Positions 25,661 to 33,514 of a DNA stretch of 64,000 nt are shown one piece after another. The position numbers and the translations under genes are program-made. The DNA is from Vibrio mytili (GTDB taxonomy: Bacteria > Pseudomonadota > Gammaproteobacteria > Enterobacterales > Vibrionaceae), in NCBI RefSeq assembly GCF_000830505.1, contig NZ_JXOK01000068.1, positions 1 through 64,000 of the forward strand. Direction: 5' to 3'. The notes below the pieces were generated by a model. It did no database searches. It had not been told where the DNA came from and was given only the letters and a program-made list of their open reading frames with translations. Numbering within the stretch: position 1 is the stretch's first letter; each line of letters starts with the position of its first letter.

Positions 25661-26520
25661 ATGAGCGATAAGAGTGAAAAGCTAGCTTTAAGGCTAGGTG
25701 ACATATTGACGAGATTGTTTATGGGAGAAGTGCTCTCCCCTGAGCAGTTGGTAGCGGATTACCAGGTAAGCGAGAAAACCCTGAGACGCGATTTCAATGA
25801 AAGGCTCGTCAACGCTCCGATTATCCGCACCAATGAGGGTTATCGACTGGACCTATCATTCGAAGTCAGGGCAATTTAAACATCAATAAAATGCTGTACG
25901 ATATTGGTTTGTCCGAACTATTGCCTAAACACTACAAGCTCAATGGTCACGCACCTGTTCTGTTTAAGAACCCACGCTCTGAACGAACTGACAAATTCGA
26001 TGCACTGTTTAAGCAACTGACCGAAGTCATCGCTGCTCAAGTTGTCATTGACCTTAACTACAATGAAAAACCGTTTGAATCTGTCCACTGTTATCGGCTG
26101 GTCAATGACAGGGGCATCTGGTATCTCGCCGCAACCTACTGTGATCAGTTACATTCGTACCGATTGCGAAATATTTCACAGATTCACCTACGGGAAGATA
26201 AATACAAACCCAGTCAAAAGGTCCACAAGGAGATACACAGGCAAGGGATGGAGTGGCTAACTCCGGATGATGCTGAGGTGCTTGTACAGGTTGACAGGGA
26301 CGTTGCTCCGCGCTTTCTTGAAAGAACGATTCTCCCTCACCAGCAGCTATTGAAAGAACTGAGTGACGGTAGTTTGTTGGTCAGCAGTCGAGTATCAAGA
26401 TTGAGCGATATCTTGCCTTTGTTGAAGTCTTGGATACCTCAAGTCGAGGTGCTTTCCCCAGTCAGCCTTAAGCTTGAACTTATACGCGACCTCCACGCCA
26501 CATTGGATCGTTACAAGTAG
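25661..26520 (+). pseudogene. WYL-domain transcriptional regulator, frameshifted
   Basis: The first frame (ATG 25661) gives a winged helix-turn-helix (LADYQVSEKTL-type wording: LVADYQVSEKTLRRDFNERL) and stops at 25879. The second frame, open from just before 25870 and ending 26520, gives the WYL domain (CYRLVNDRGIWYLAATYCDQ, YRLRNIS) and a WCX-like C-terminus. One base change near 25860 would join them. WYL regulators often control defence or mobile-element genes and sense nucleic-acid ligands. It faces the small-gene cluster. An upstream start at 25616 is less likely. Confidence 0.75.
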
Positions 26521-26916
26521 AAGACACGCTTCAGGTAACCATACCCGATCAGCTTACGGAGTAATTAGATCATGATGATCCAAATGCTTTATTTGCTGTA
26601 CGTAAGTATTGTGTCATGACGTTGCCACGTTAATTAATGACGCCCTAGCATTCCCTCTAGAAGCACAGCTCCAAAACAACAAAGAACCACGACATAATGT
26701 CGTTTCACTGCGCCGAGACCGACCGCTCTACCCATGAACTTGCCACTATGTACCGATTTTGAGCTTACCTATGTGGGATAAGCGAAAGGGGTGATTTAGC
26801 GAAACCTCAAACCGATACCGCGCAAGGGAAAACTCAAAATGATGCCATTTTTCGTCGTTAATTAGCAAACACTAAAATAACTCCGGTAGGAGAAGTAATT
26901 TAATAGGGGTATAACC
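26521..26916. other. Intergenic, promoter of a small membrane protein
   Basis: No gene seen in about 400 bases. The end includes AGGGG before the small gene at 26917. Confidence 0.35.
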
Positions 26917-27042
26917 ATGATGTCTGATGCACGAACTCTGCTCCAAATCACTCAGTCCAGTCCGTATTTTTACCTAGTTGATATCGCTAACTTGTTAAGC
27001 TTCACCGTCGTTGGCTATCTACTGGGTATGATGACTGGATAA
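26917..27042 (+). CDS. Small single-span membrane protein, 41 aa
   Basis: Begins MMSDARTLLQ and carries one hydrophobic segment (NLLSFTVVGYLLGMMTG) at the C-terminus. AGGGG seven bases before the ATG and a strong terminator 16 bp after the stop support a real transcription unit. No family recognised. Confidence 0.55.
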   Translation: MMSDARTLLQITQSSPYFYLVDIANLLSFTVVGYLLGMMTG

Positions 27043-27057
27043 ACAGAGCCATGAATT

Positions 27058-27096
27058 GAACTTGTCACTATAGATCCCGGTGACAAGTTCCTTTTG
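27058..27096 (+). terminator. Intrinsic terminator
   Basis: GAACTTGTCAC pairs perfectly with GTGACAAGTTC across an 11-nt loop, followed by CTTTTG. It ends the 41-aa gene. Confidence 0.75.
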
Positions 27097-27272
27097 TTAC
27101 ACCTAGCCTGTTTTAACTAGCTTCTGAAAATAGGTGAAAAATTTGAGTAAAAGTTCATTTGTGTCAATCCATTCACGAATATCGTTATAAATCTATCAGT
27201 TAGACTAGTGTTTTATAAGTGAAGCATGTTTAATCCGCGTATCGAAACCAAAACAAAATAGGTACAAAAAAC

Positions 27273-27731
27273 ATGTCTATTTCATTCAATAAAACAGAGC
27301 ATCTACTTAACGACTGTCAAAGTGAGAAAATTGCCAAGTGTGCGGCAGCAGCTTGGGGACATGAAGCAACGATGGGAACTCAAATGTTTTTCGCAGAGTC
27401 GGATCACTACTCGATTCAGATGGCAGAAGAGCATTTGGAAAACCCAGAAAACCAAGAAGTTATCTTCATTGACTTTCTAGCTTACAGCGACCATGAAAAG
27501 TCACGCACATCTGCGGTTGTTTACGAGAAAGAAGACCTCGTAATGCTTTGTCATTGGTTTTCATTTGGGGATGATGAGGAAGAGTATTTTGAGCCTGGAT
27601 ACCCTATGACCACTTCCGGATTCTTCAGCTACCTGAACTCTCTACCAAATATAAAGAGACATGTTCACCCATCTGCACTAGATGACAAGTATCAGCTAGG
27701 GTTGTCTCTACTGGACGAACTAAGTCAGTAA
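27273..27731 (+). CDS. Hypothetical protein, 152 aa
   Basis: Soluble acidic protein, family not recognised. It includes an acidic stretch (GDDEEEYFEPG) and a His-rich tail region (RHVHPSAL). AGGT lies 9 bp before the ATG. It stands alone between intergenic stretches in the island and is followed by a terminator about 220 bp on. Confidence 0.6.
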   Translation: MSISFNKTEHLLNDCQSEKIAKCAAAAWGHEATMGTQMFFAESDHYSIQMAEEHLENPENQEVIFIDFLAYSDHEKSRTSAVVYEKEDLVMLCHWFSFGDDEEEYFEPGYPMTTSGFFSYLNSLPNIKRHVHPSALDDKYQLGLSLLDELSQ

Positions 27732-27948
27732 GTTATACCTAATTCTGTTTGTACTGGGGGGTAAATTGGATAAGTTGTCATTTCGTATGGCAACGTTGAA
27801 AATACCCTAATTTTCGCGCCAAACTACGAACATAAGATTAAGGTGCGCTCTTGGCGCTGATATTAAGGGAAGCCTTTATCCCTAGTTGCAGAGATAGCAT
27901 CAGACAAATTATTCTCTCGGTATTTTATATAGGCTTCCGCCCCTCACT

Positions 27949-27985
27949 GCTCCCATTGCTTCGACATAGCAATGGGAGCTTTTAA
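27949..27985 (+). terminator. Intrinsic terminator
   Basis: A perfect 12-bp stem, GCTCCCATTGCT with AGCAATGGGAGC, a 7-nt loop and TTTTAAT. It is the likely end of the 152-aa gene transcript. Confidence 0.8.
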
Positions 27986-28141
27986 TAACAAAACACCAGT
28001 GTAAACCAACCAAACTCGTTAAAATTAAGACTCCTTTCCTTGGTGTTTCCACCGTCCATTGCAATCCAGCAACTTCATCCCCTCTGAATCCCTAAGGCAA
28101 CGGATTGGGTAAACGTTGCTAAAACTTGCCCCAATGAAAAA

Positions 28142-28184
28142 GGCTTCCCATCACGCCATGATTAACATGGGACAATGGGAAGCC
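28142..28184. repeat. Nested palindrome
   Basis: Arms GGCTTCCCAT and ATGGGAAGCC enclose a second inverted repeat CCATG/CATGG with a 5-nt loop. It can fold as a two-tier hairpin on either strand. Confidence 0.6.
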
Positions 28185-28260
28185 TTAGTTTCACTAGGAA
28201 GTGAGTCGACTATTTTATGGTACATACATGGTGCTTTCTACTTGGTTTGTTGCTGATGGA

Positions 28261-28692
28261 CTAATCCACAGTGACTTTTATCTCATCGAACACGCCCATT
28301 TCGACGTAGCTGAGAAAGTTTGATTCCCACATCGAGTAGAACTCCATTACCTCACTACTTGTTATCGGCAGCTCCGGAACATAGGAAAAACTAGCTGTTC
28401 CAGATGAGAAGTTAAAATCCACCTCTTTAATCAATTCAGGATAAGGACCACCGCAATACGCAAAGTCAGTGATGTAATCAAAGATCCATTGGTCGTAGAG
28501 GCGGACAAGCCTGATTTCAACTGGGTGCCAACCGCCGTTTTCCGAACTGTAGGATGAATCTCGGAAGTTGAACACTGCCGATTGGATCATGGGTGTCCAT
28601 TTGCCTGATTCGCTGATCACTCGGTTTAAAGCATCTTGAAGACTAGTTGATATCGGTAACAAAAGGCGCTCAGTATCAAAGACTAATTTCAT
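28261..28692 (-). CDS. DUF2787 family protein
   Basis: Has the family signature: NFRDSSYSSENGGWHPVEIR near the middle and WIFDYITDFAYCGGPYPELI after it. DUF2787 proteins of about 140 residues are common in Vibrio and Shewanella mobile elements, function unknown. The ATG is preceded by GAGAT. It lies in a run of three small genes on the minus strand next to the P4-type integrase. Confidence 0.8.
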   Translation of the reverse strand: MKLVFDTERLLLPISTSLQDALNRVISESGKWTPMIQSAVFNFRDSSYSSENGGWHPVEIRLVRLYDQWIFDYITDFAYCGGPYPELIKEVDFNFSSGTASFSYVPELPITSSEVMEFYSMWESNFLSYVEMGVFDEIKVTVD

Positions 28693-28792
28693 AATAAAAT
28701 CTCGTTTAATTCGTTAGGGAAGCACTCTTGTTAAGTGCTCGATATGAAAGCCAGAATTGGCTTAGTGGGTAAGGAGTGATGTATTTTTGAGG

Positions 28793-29293
28793 TTATTTAG
28801 CTTTGGGTTCAGCGTCCACGAGAGACAACAACTCATCACGACGTTGCTCGTAGTCTGGCGCCAGAACGTGAAGAAACACTGATTTCTCCGACTGGATGAT
28901 AAGACCAAGCCCCCTGCAACAAGCAGCCATAAAACCCGCGTTGTTCGCTGACTGCCCGGAAAACACACACTTCATCACAGAACTCTTGAACGGCTTATCT
29001 CCCTGCACATCTAGTACAGCTGTGATATCTTTAAGCGGGATCCATTCCTTGCTGTGTAGTCCTCCGCCTTCATTACCCGACATGCGGATATGGAGCTCGT
29101 TTTCCTCGTCATGTAAGGCGATCTGATAGAACACGTTTTTCTCCGTTTTCGGTGATAGTTTTTTCGCTTTGCCTTCGAGCACGATATGAGTGAAATGGTC
29201 AACTGGTAACTCTTCCACGACTGTTACTTGTTCATTACCCTCTACGATTTCAGGTTGAACCGTTTCTTGTTTATTGCTTGGTTTACGTGCCAT
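28793..29293 (-). CDS. Hypothetical protein, 166 aa
   Basis: A lysine-rich N-terminus is followed by a probable beta domain (HFTHIVLEGKAKKLSPKTEK, then YQIALHDEENELHIRMSGNE). No membrane segment. A very strong AAAGGAGGT precedes the ATG. Neighbours are DUF2787 and a 127-aa unknown. The strand-rich fold could be a nucleic-acid binder, a guess only. Confidence 0.65.
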   Translation of the reverse strand: MARKPSNKQETVQPEIVEGNEQVTVVEELPVDHFTHIVLEGKAKKLSPKTEKNVFYQIALHDEENELHIRMSGNEGGGLHSKEWIPLKDITAVLDVQGDKPFKSSVMKCVFSGQSANNAGFMAACCRGLGLIIQSEKSVFLHVLAPDYEQRRDELLSLVDAEPKAK

Positions 29294-29337
29294 AGGACAC
29301 CTCCTTTAAGATGGAATAATTCAGGTTTAATTTGGTT

Positions 29338-29721
29338 TTAAGATTCAGCTTGATCAGCTAACTTGGCGACAGGGAACGTTGGACTGTTCATAGGAGCGCA
29401 ACAGTACACACCACCACCTTCCATGGTCACTATGGCGACCGCTATAAGCCAAGGACAGTCAGGAGAGTTAAGAATTAGCACCCACTCGCTAAAGTTACTA
29501 AGGAACCTCAGAAAATGCTGGTCTTCCTCAGACTCTTCACTCAAGGTTTCGTCGGTATCCCCTTCCTCAATCAAGTACAAGGTCGTACCGACTTCATCCC
29601 AAAACGTTTTTGTGCTTTCTTCATCACCGAATGGCTCTATCAGGTGCTCTAGCAGTTTTGCTTTCACACCATCCGGCATTGGCAGTGATTGAATGTCTTC
29701 AAACTTGTTTACTGTTTTCAT
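29338..29721 (-). CDS. Hypothetical protein, 127 aa
   Basis: Strongly acidic, with DTDETLSEESEEDQHFLRFL in the middle and a hydrophobic C-terminal strand region (WLIAVAIVTMEGGG). GGAG seven bases before the ATG. First gene of the DUF2787 set, just beyond the integrase terminator. Family not recognised. Confidence 0.6.
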   Translation of the reverse strand: MKTVNKFEDIQSLPMPDGVKAKLLEHLIEPFGDEESTKTFWDEVGTTLYLIEEGDTDETLSEESEEDQHFLRFLSNFSEWVLILNSPDCPWLIAVAIVTMEGGGVYCCAPMNSPTFPVAKLADQAES

Positions 29722-29746
29722 TTCTAATCTCCGTTTAATAATGAAA

Positions 29747-29785
29747 AAGCCCCTGTTTAGCTCATCGCTAAACAGGGGCTTTTCT
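29747..29785 (-). terminator. Strong intrinsic terminator after second integrase
   Basis: A perfect 15-bp stem (AAGCCCCTGTTTAGC with its complement), a 5-nt loop and an A/T run on each side. Confidence 0.9.
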
Positions 29786-29823
29786 AATGTTATTTCTAAA
29801 TTAACTGGTTAAACCTAACTTCT

Positions 29824-31058
29824 TCATTCCCAACGTATCTCTGGCTTTGCAGTCACCATATCCGATAAACGAGAGCCAATCTCTCTCCGACGCCCTACAG
29901 TCAATTTTGAGTAGCGCCTTGTTGATGACAGGTCAGCGTGATTTAACTGCTTGGCTATGTCGTGTAACGAGACTCCTTGGCTAGCTAACAAACTTCCAAC
30001 CGTATGACGAGCTGAATGCAGGGTTAGATTCGCTTTATCTCCGGGTATGTCGGGCAGCCCCATCTTGCTTTGATAGCCTTGAAAGCATGCCTAGGTTGCC
30101 CTACTGGTTTACCCTTTTTGCGTCCAGGAAAGAGATACGGATTATTCGCCACATTAGGCACCGACCTCAAAATATCAAGCATGTAATCACTTAGATAAAT
30201 AACGTGACTACTACCGTTTTTCGTATGCGGAATAGTGAGAGTTTTTTCCTCCCAACTCACATCGGATTTCAAGCGCAAACGCAGTTCCTTATCCCTCGCG
30301 CCAGTCAAAAACAACAAAGCTAGGTACGCGCCAATACTTTTATCTTCATGGTTCAGAGCGTGACCGATGAACTCCTTTAGCTGTGATTCGGACAAGTAAC
30401 CAGTACGCACGTTATCCTCTTTCAACAAGCTCACCTTGTCAGCAATGAGCGGAGCGTCCATCAACTTGTATGCTTGACGATTGATCGTTTTGAGCAGGGC
30501 TAGAACACGGTTTATCGAAGCAGGAGCATAAGGCTTACCTTTAATCGTAACGGCATTTTGCATCTCCATTTGAACTTTGATGATATCGGCCGCGGTTAGG
30601 TCATGAATCGATATGTGATGAATAGACTTTGCTAAACGAAATCGCGCTGCGTCGTCCTTCCAACTGCGTTTCTGTTTAGCCAGCGGCAAGTAAACTTCAT
30701 CAAAGAACCGCTCTAGAGTCATTGTCTTCTCGGTAGTCTGATTGTCACGCTCAAGCTTTGGATCAATGCCTTCAATAATTTGCTGGCGATACTCTTTGGC
30801 GGTTTTGCGCAATATGGCGAGGTCAGTTTCAGGGTGCTTACCAAGACCAATGCTTGCCTTCTTACCTGTTACCGGACTGGTATAACGCAGCAGGAAGCGT
30901 TTCCCGCCGGATTTACCCACTAAGCAGCGAACGCCAGTGGGTAATCCTGAGTCTTTCATAGCAGATAAATTGACTTCGTAATCGGTGGATTTAGCGCTAG
31001 CCGGATTGGGTTTAAGGTTGTTGAGGAAAGTGGTGGTGAGTCGTTGTGATTTGCTCAT
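29824..31058 (-). pseudogene. P4-type tyrosine integrase, frameshifted
   Basis: The first frame (ATG 31058 after GGAGG) has the DUF4102-type arm-binding domain (GKKASIGLGKHPETDLAILR), the core-binding domain and the catalytic Arg (LTGARDKEL) and Lys (TKNGSSHV). The HSARHT box, LNHADLSSTRRYSKL and the tyrosine lie in the frame 29824-30063. Adding one G to a G4 run near 30062 joins the frames as RWGLPDIPGD. All catalytic residues survive. As written the protein ends without the nucleophile. P4-type integrases commonly use tRNA genes, so it may have made the island's tRNA-Leu junctions, although it is not next to either. Confidence 0.8.
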
Positions 31059-31073
31059 TCAAACCTCCATTAA

Positions 31074-31102
31074 CTAGATATTCAATTAGTTAATATGTGT
31101 TT
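31074..31102. promoter_or_regulatory. Palindrome upstream of second integrase
   Basis: TTAACTA and TAGTTAA face each other with 10 bp between, 13 bp or more before the integrase start. It may be an operator or arm-type site. Confidence 0.35.
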
Positions 31103-31189
31103 GAATGAGCCTCTGTTACGGGTGAGGTCTGTATGAAAGAACCACTTAGTGCTCACAATGACCGATTGGCCTGAACTAGCTCATTTATG

Positions 31190-31225
31190 GACAGAAATGA
31201 TTTAGAGCATTTACTTAAATTAGCA
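31190..31225 (+). repeat. Dispersed repeat, copy C
   Basis: ATGGACAGAAATGATTTAG, closest to the copy at 6808 in the core and to copy B in the tail. It also opens a 14-codon frame from ATG 31191. Confidence 0.4.
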
Positions 31226-31313
31226 AAATGAGAATAACTTCTGGTATGGAAAATCTGTGTCCAATCTGGCAGGAGCAGTTTAGTTATTGGAAATGCAGCT
31301 TTATCGAGACGTT

Positions 31314-31941
31314 CTATATGTATTGGCTTAACAGAGGTGTTGCGATCTTCAATGCAATACCAAACATGATGCATGAAATCGCAGAATCTAAAATTCTCCA
31401 TGTTCTTGGCTTACTAAAAAGTGGGATCAACTTGTTAGCCAAATACACTAATCCATAAAACCAGATCCCTGATGCAATCAGTGCCCCTATAACAAACAAT
31501 AGTTTTTCATCAGGTTCCATTTGAGCAGTCACACCACCAAGGATCACCACCGTATCCAGATAAACATGTGGATTTAAAAAAAGTGATAGCCATCGCCATT
31601 AAAACGACTTTTAACCAACTCTGGGCAATGTCCGAATTTTCCAACTCTAGGTGACTTGAACCATTCCATGCTGATTTTGCAGATCGGTAGCCATACCAGA
31701 AAAGAAATACTACGCCGCCAAGAGTCAAAAGGTCTTTCCATAATGGTGCTTTATAGAGCAGTGTCCCTATACCAAGTACACCAGTACTGATCAGTAGAAT
31801 GTCTCCAAGAAAGCAGATAGTGACAACGGACAGTTCGTATTGCTTTTTTAATCCGCACTTTAATAGAAACGCATTTTGGCTACCGATTGCGACAATCAAA
31901 CTTCCAGAAACAACGGCACCCGTTAACAAAGTATTTATCAC
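31314..31941 (-). pseudogene. LysE/ArgO-type amino acid exporter, frameshifted
   Basis: Multi-span inner-membrane exporter of the LysE family: the N-terminal half has VSGSLIVAIGSQNAFLLKCG, the C-terminal half LYLDTVVILGG-type wording (here VVILGGVTAQ) and later helices. The halves are in different frames; removing one T from a T7 run at 31573-31579 restores the family motif TFLNPHVYLD. A GTG start at 31941 after GAGG, directly behind the stop of the B3/4 gene, is preferred. It would export arginine or another amino acid if intact. Confidence 0.8.
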
Positions 31942-31942
31942 A

Positions 31943-32647
31943 TCAAACCTCAATGGATTTTGAAGCAAACACCAACGATTGCTCTATCACTGAATCAGGC
32001 ATGATCACTTGCAAGTGTTTAATCATTTCTTGCCCCGCCTCCTGCAAGTGTTCTAGTGGCATTTCAGGCAAGCTTTCTAGAATAAACCACATGTTACGTG
32101 TGTCAGATTCAATTCGGGTTCTGACACCCTGCCTCCAGTTCCAACGACGACAAGTAACGCCTACTTCATCGCGCCAAATTACTTCCCCAACATCAGGGGT
32201 TTCAATTGAAGCCTCACCATTTTTCATGGTGTCAAAGGATTCAGAGCCATCTGCGATAGTGAGTGTTGGCGTTCCTTGATAACTGTCCATATCTTCACCA
32301 CCTACGGGTATGGCGTATCGAATACTGATGGCATTATAAATATCCACAATAGGGTCAATGCTCTGCATTCCTCCATCTTTCAATACTCGTTTTCGCAGTG
32401 CAGCAGCCGAGCAAGGGGTTCGATTTGGTTTAGCGCCAAATTGACGAAAAACATCTCCCCACGCATTGATGTGTGATTCTGCCCATGGATAGTCGTTCTC
32501 AATGACAGAAGTACATGCTTCTTGCAGAACCCGTTTTGCATACTCTTGGCTCTGAACTTCCGTTCCTTTAACGGATATGCTCAATGCTTTGAACTCTGGT
32601 GCAATCTGGGAAATCCGAGTATCGATTGACGGCACTATAACAACCAT
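31943..32647 (-). CDS. B3/B4 tRNA-binding domain protein
   Basis: A stand-alone protein of 234 residues resembling the B3/B4 editing domain of phenylalanyl-tRNA synthetase beta (FRQFGAKPNRTPCSAAALRK, then PVGGEDMD and a C-terminal strand region). Such proteins are thought to act on mischarged tRNA or free amino acids. AAGGAA precedes the ATG. It is followed with no gap by the exporter gene and faces an XRE-cupin regulator, a recurrent three-gene arrangement. Confidence 0.8.
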   Translation of the reverse strand: MVVIVPSIDTRISQIAPEFKALSISVKGTEVQSQEYAKRVLQEACTSVIENDYPWAESHINAWGDVFRQFGAKPNRTPCSAAALRKRVLKDGGMQSIDPIVDIYNAISIRYAIPVGGEDMDSYQGTPTLTIADGSESFDTMKNGEASIETPDVGEVIWRDEVGVTCRRWNWRQGVRTRIESDTRNMWFILESLPEMPLEHLQEAGQEMIKHLQVIMPDSVIEQSLVFASKSIEV

Positions 32648-32692
32648 TAGATAATTCCTTCAGTGATTCATTTTCATGCAAGATACATTACA

Positions 32693-33259
32693 ATGACCAA
32701 AAAAGTCAATATATCGACCGATGGTAGCACTGATGCTGATTTCATTAATCAAGCGGTAGCCGCAAGGATCAAGGAACATCGAAAAAGGCTCAAGTTGTCA
32801 CTGGATGCCCTGTCAAAAAGAGCAGGGATAAGTAAAGGCATGTTAGTCGAAGTAGAGAAAGGGGCAGCTAACCCTAGCATTTCGACGTTGTGTAAAGTGT
32901 CTGCTGCCCTTGGGATTTCAGTTGCCGATATTGTGAATGTTGCGAGTAATCCAACAGTCAACATCATTGATAAAGAGGACATTCCAACACTTTGGACTGG
33001 CGAGCACGGTGGTAGCGCAAAACTTCTGGCGGGAACAAGCGGCCCAGATATGATTGAGTTGTGGCGCTGGAATATGAAACCATCAGAAGTTTTTGAATCA
33101 GCAGGTCATCCACAAGGCACGTTTGAACTTTTTCATGTTGAGTCTGGAATACTCACTTTGAATATTGATGGGAAAGCCATAGAACTGCATGAAGGTCAGT
33201 CCGCTATAGCTAAAACGGATGTCCTCACAGCTACTCAAACCAAGCAGATTCGGATTTAG
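32693..33259 (+). CDS. XRE family regulator with C-terminal cupin domain
   Basis: About 188 residues. The N-terminal helix-turn-helix (LDALSKRAGISKGMLVEVEK, then NPSISTLCKVSAALG) is followed by a cupin sensor (HPQGTFELFHVESGILTLNI). Such regulators bind a small molecule in the cupin and control neighbouring transport or metabolic genes. It is divergent from the B3/4-exporter pair, which it probably controls. ATG 32693 is preferred to 32663 because the homologous region begins there. Confidence 0.85.
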   Translation: MTKKVNISTDGSTDADFINQAVAARIKEHRKRLKLSLDALSKRAGISKGMLVEVEKGAANPSISTLCKVSAALGISVADIVNVASNPTVNIIDKEDIPTLWTGEHGGSAKLLAGTSGPDMIELWRWNMKPSEVFESAGHPQGTFELFHVESGILTLNIDGKAIELHEGQSAIAKTDVLTATQTKQIRI

Positions 33260-33514
33260 TTTTCACTATGAGCGTTGCTGAGTTACATCGATAAGCCCAC
33301 TCATTTAGAGGCGAGTTCAAATAAGATTTATTAAGGCAAAGCCATACTCACAATAGATGGATTAGTAGTAGCCCCAAGTAACAATGGGGCATAGGTGTTT
33401 GCCGAGATCTCGCTGACATGTTGATGGACAAAACTGTTTTAGCACAATTAAGTAAAAATTATCTAAAGTATGACAAAATCGCTTAGATGAGTGTTCAGAT
33501 CAGTATCCATTTTA
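33260..33514. other. Intergenic containing dispersed repeat copy D
   Basis: Holds GATGGACAAAACTGTTTTAG at about 33419-33438, the fourth copy of the dispersed repeat, preceded by CTGACATGT as in copy B. A hairpin, GTTCAGATGAT-type arms near 33490-33521, probably ends the following cyclase gene. Confidence 0.4.
33419..33465 (+). repeat. Dispersed repeat, copy D
   Basis: GATGGACAAAACTGTTTTAG with an AT-rich tail. It opens a short frame beginning MDKTVLAQLSKNYLKYDKIA that stops at once. Shares about 40 nt with copy B. Confidence 0.45.

Larger units (their letters stand above)
27732..28260. other. Intergenic with two hairpins
   Basis: A terminator lies at 27949-27985 (GCTCCCATTGCT with its complement, then TTTT). 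A second nested palindrome lies at 28142-28184: outer arms GGCTTCCCAT/ATGGGAAGCC enclosing CCATG-ATTAA-CATGG. No gene is seen. The second structure could end the DUF2787 transcript coming from the right. Confidence 0.5.

Noticed and set aside
31153..31401. 82-codon minus frame and 76-codon plus frame near the exporter
   Set aside because: One is stop-free only across the end of the exporter gene and both lack ribosome sites.
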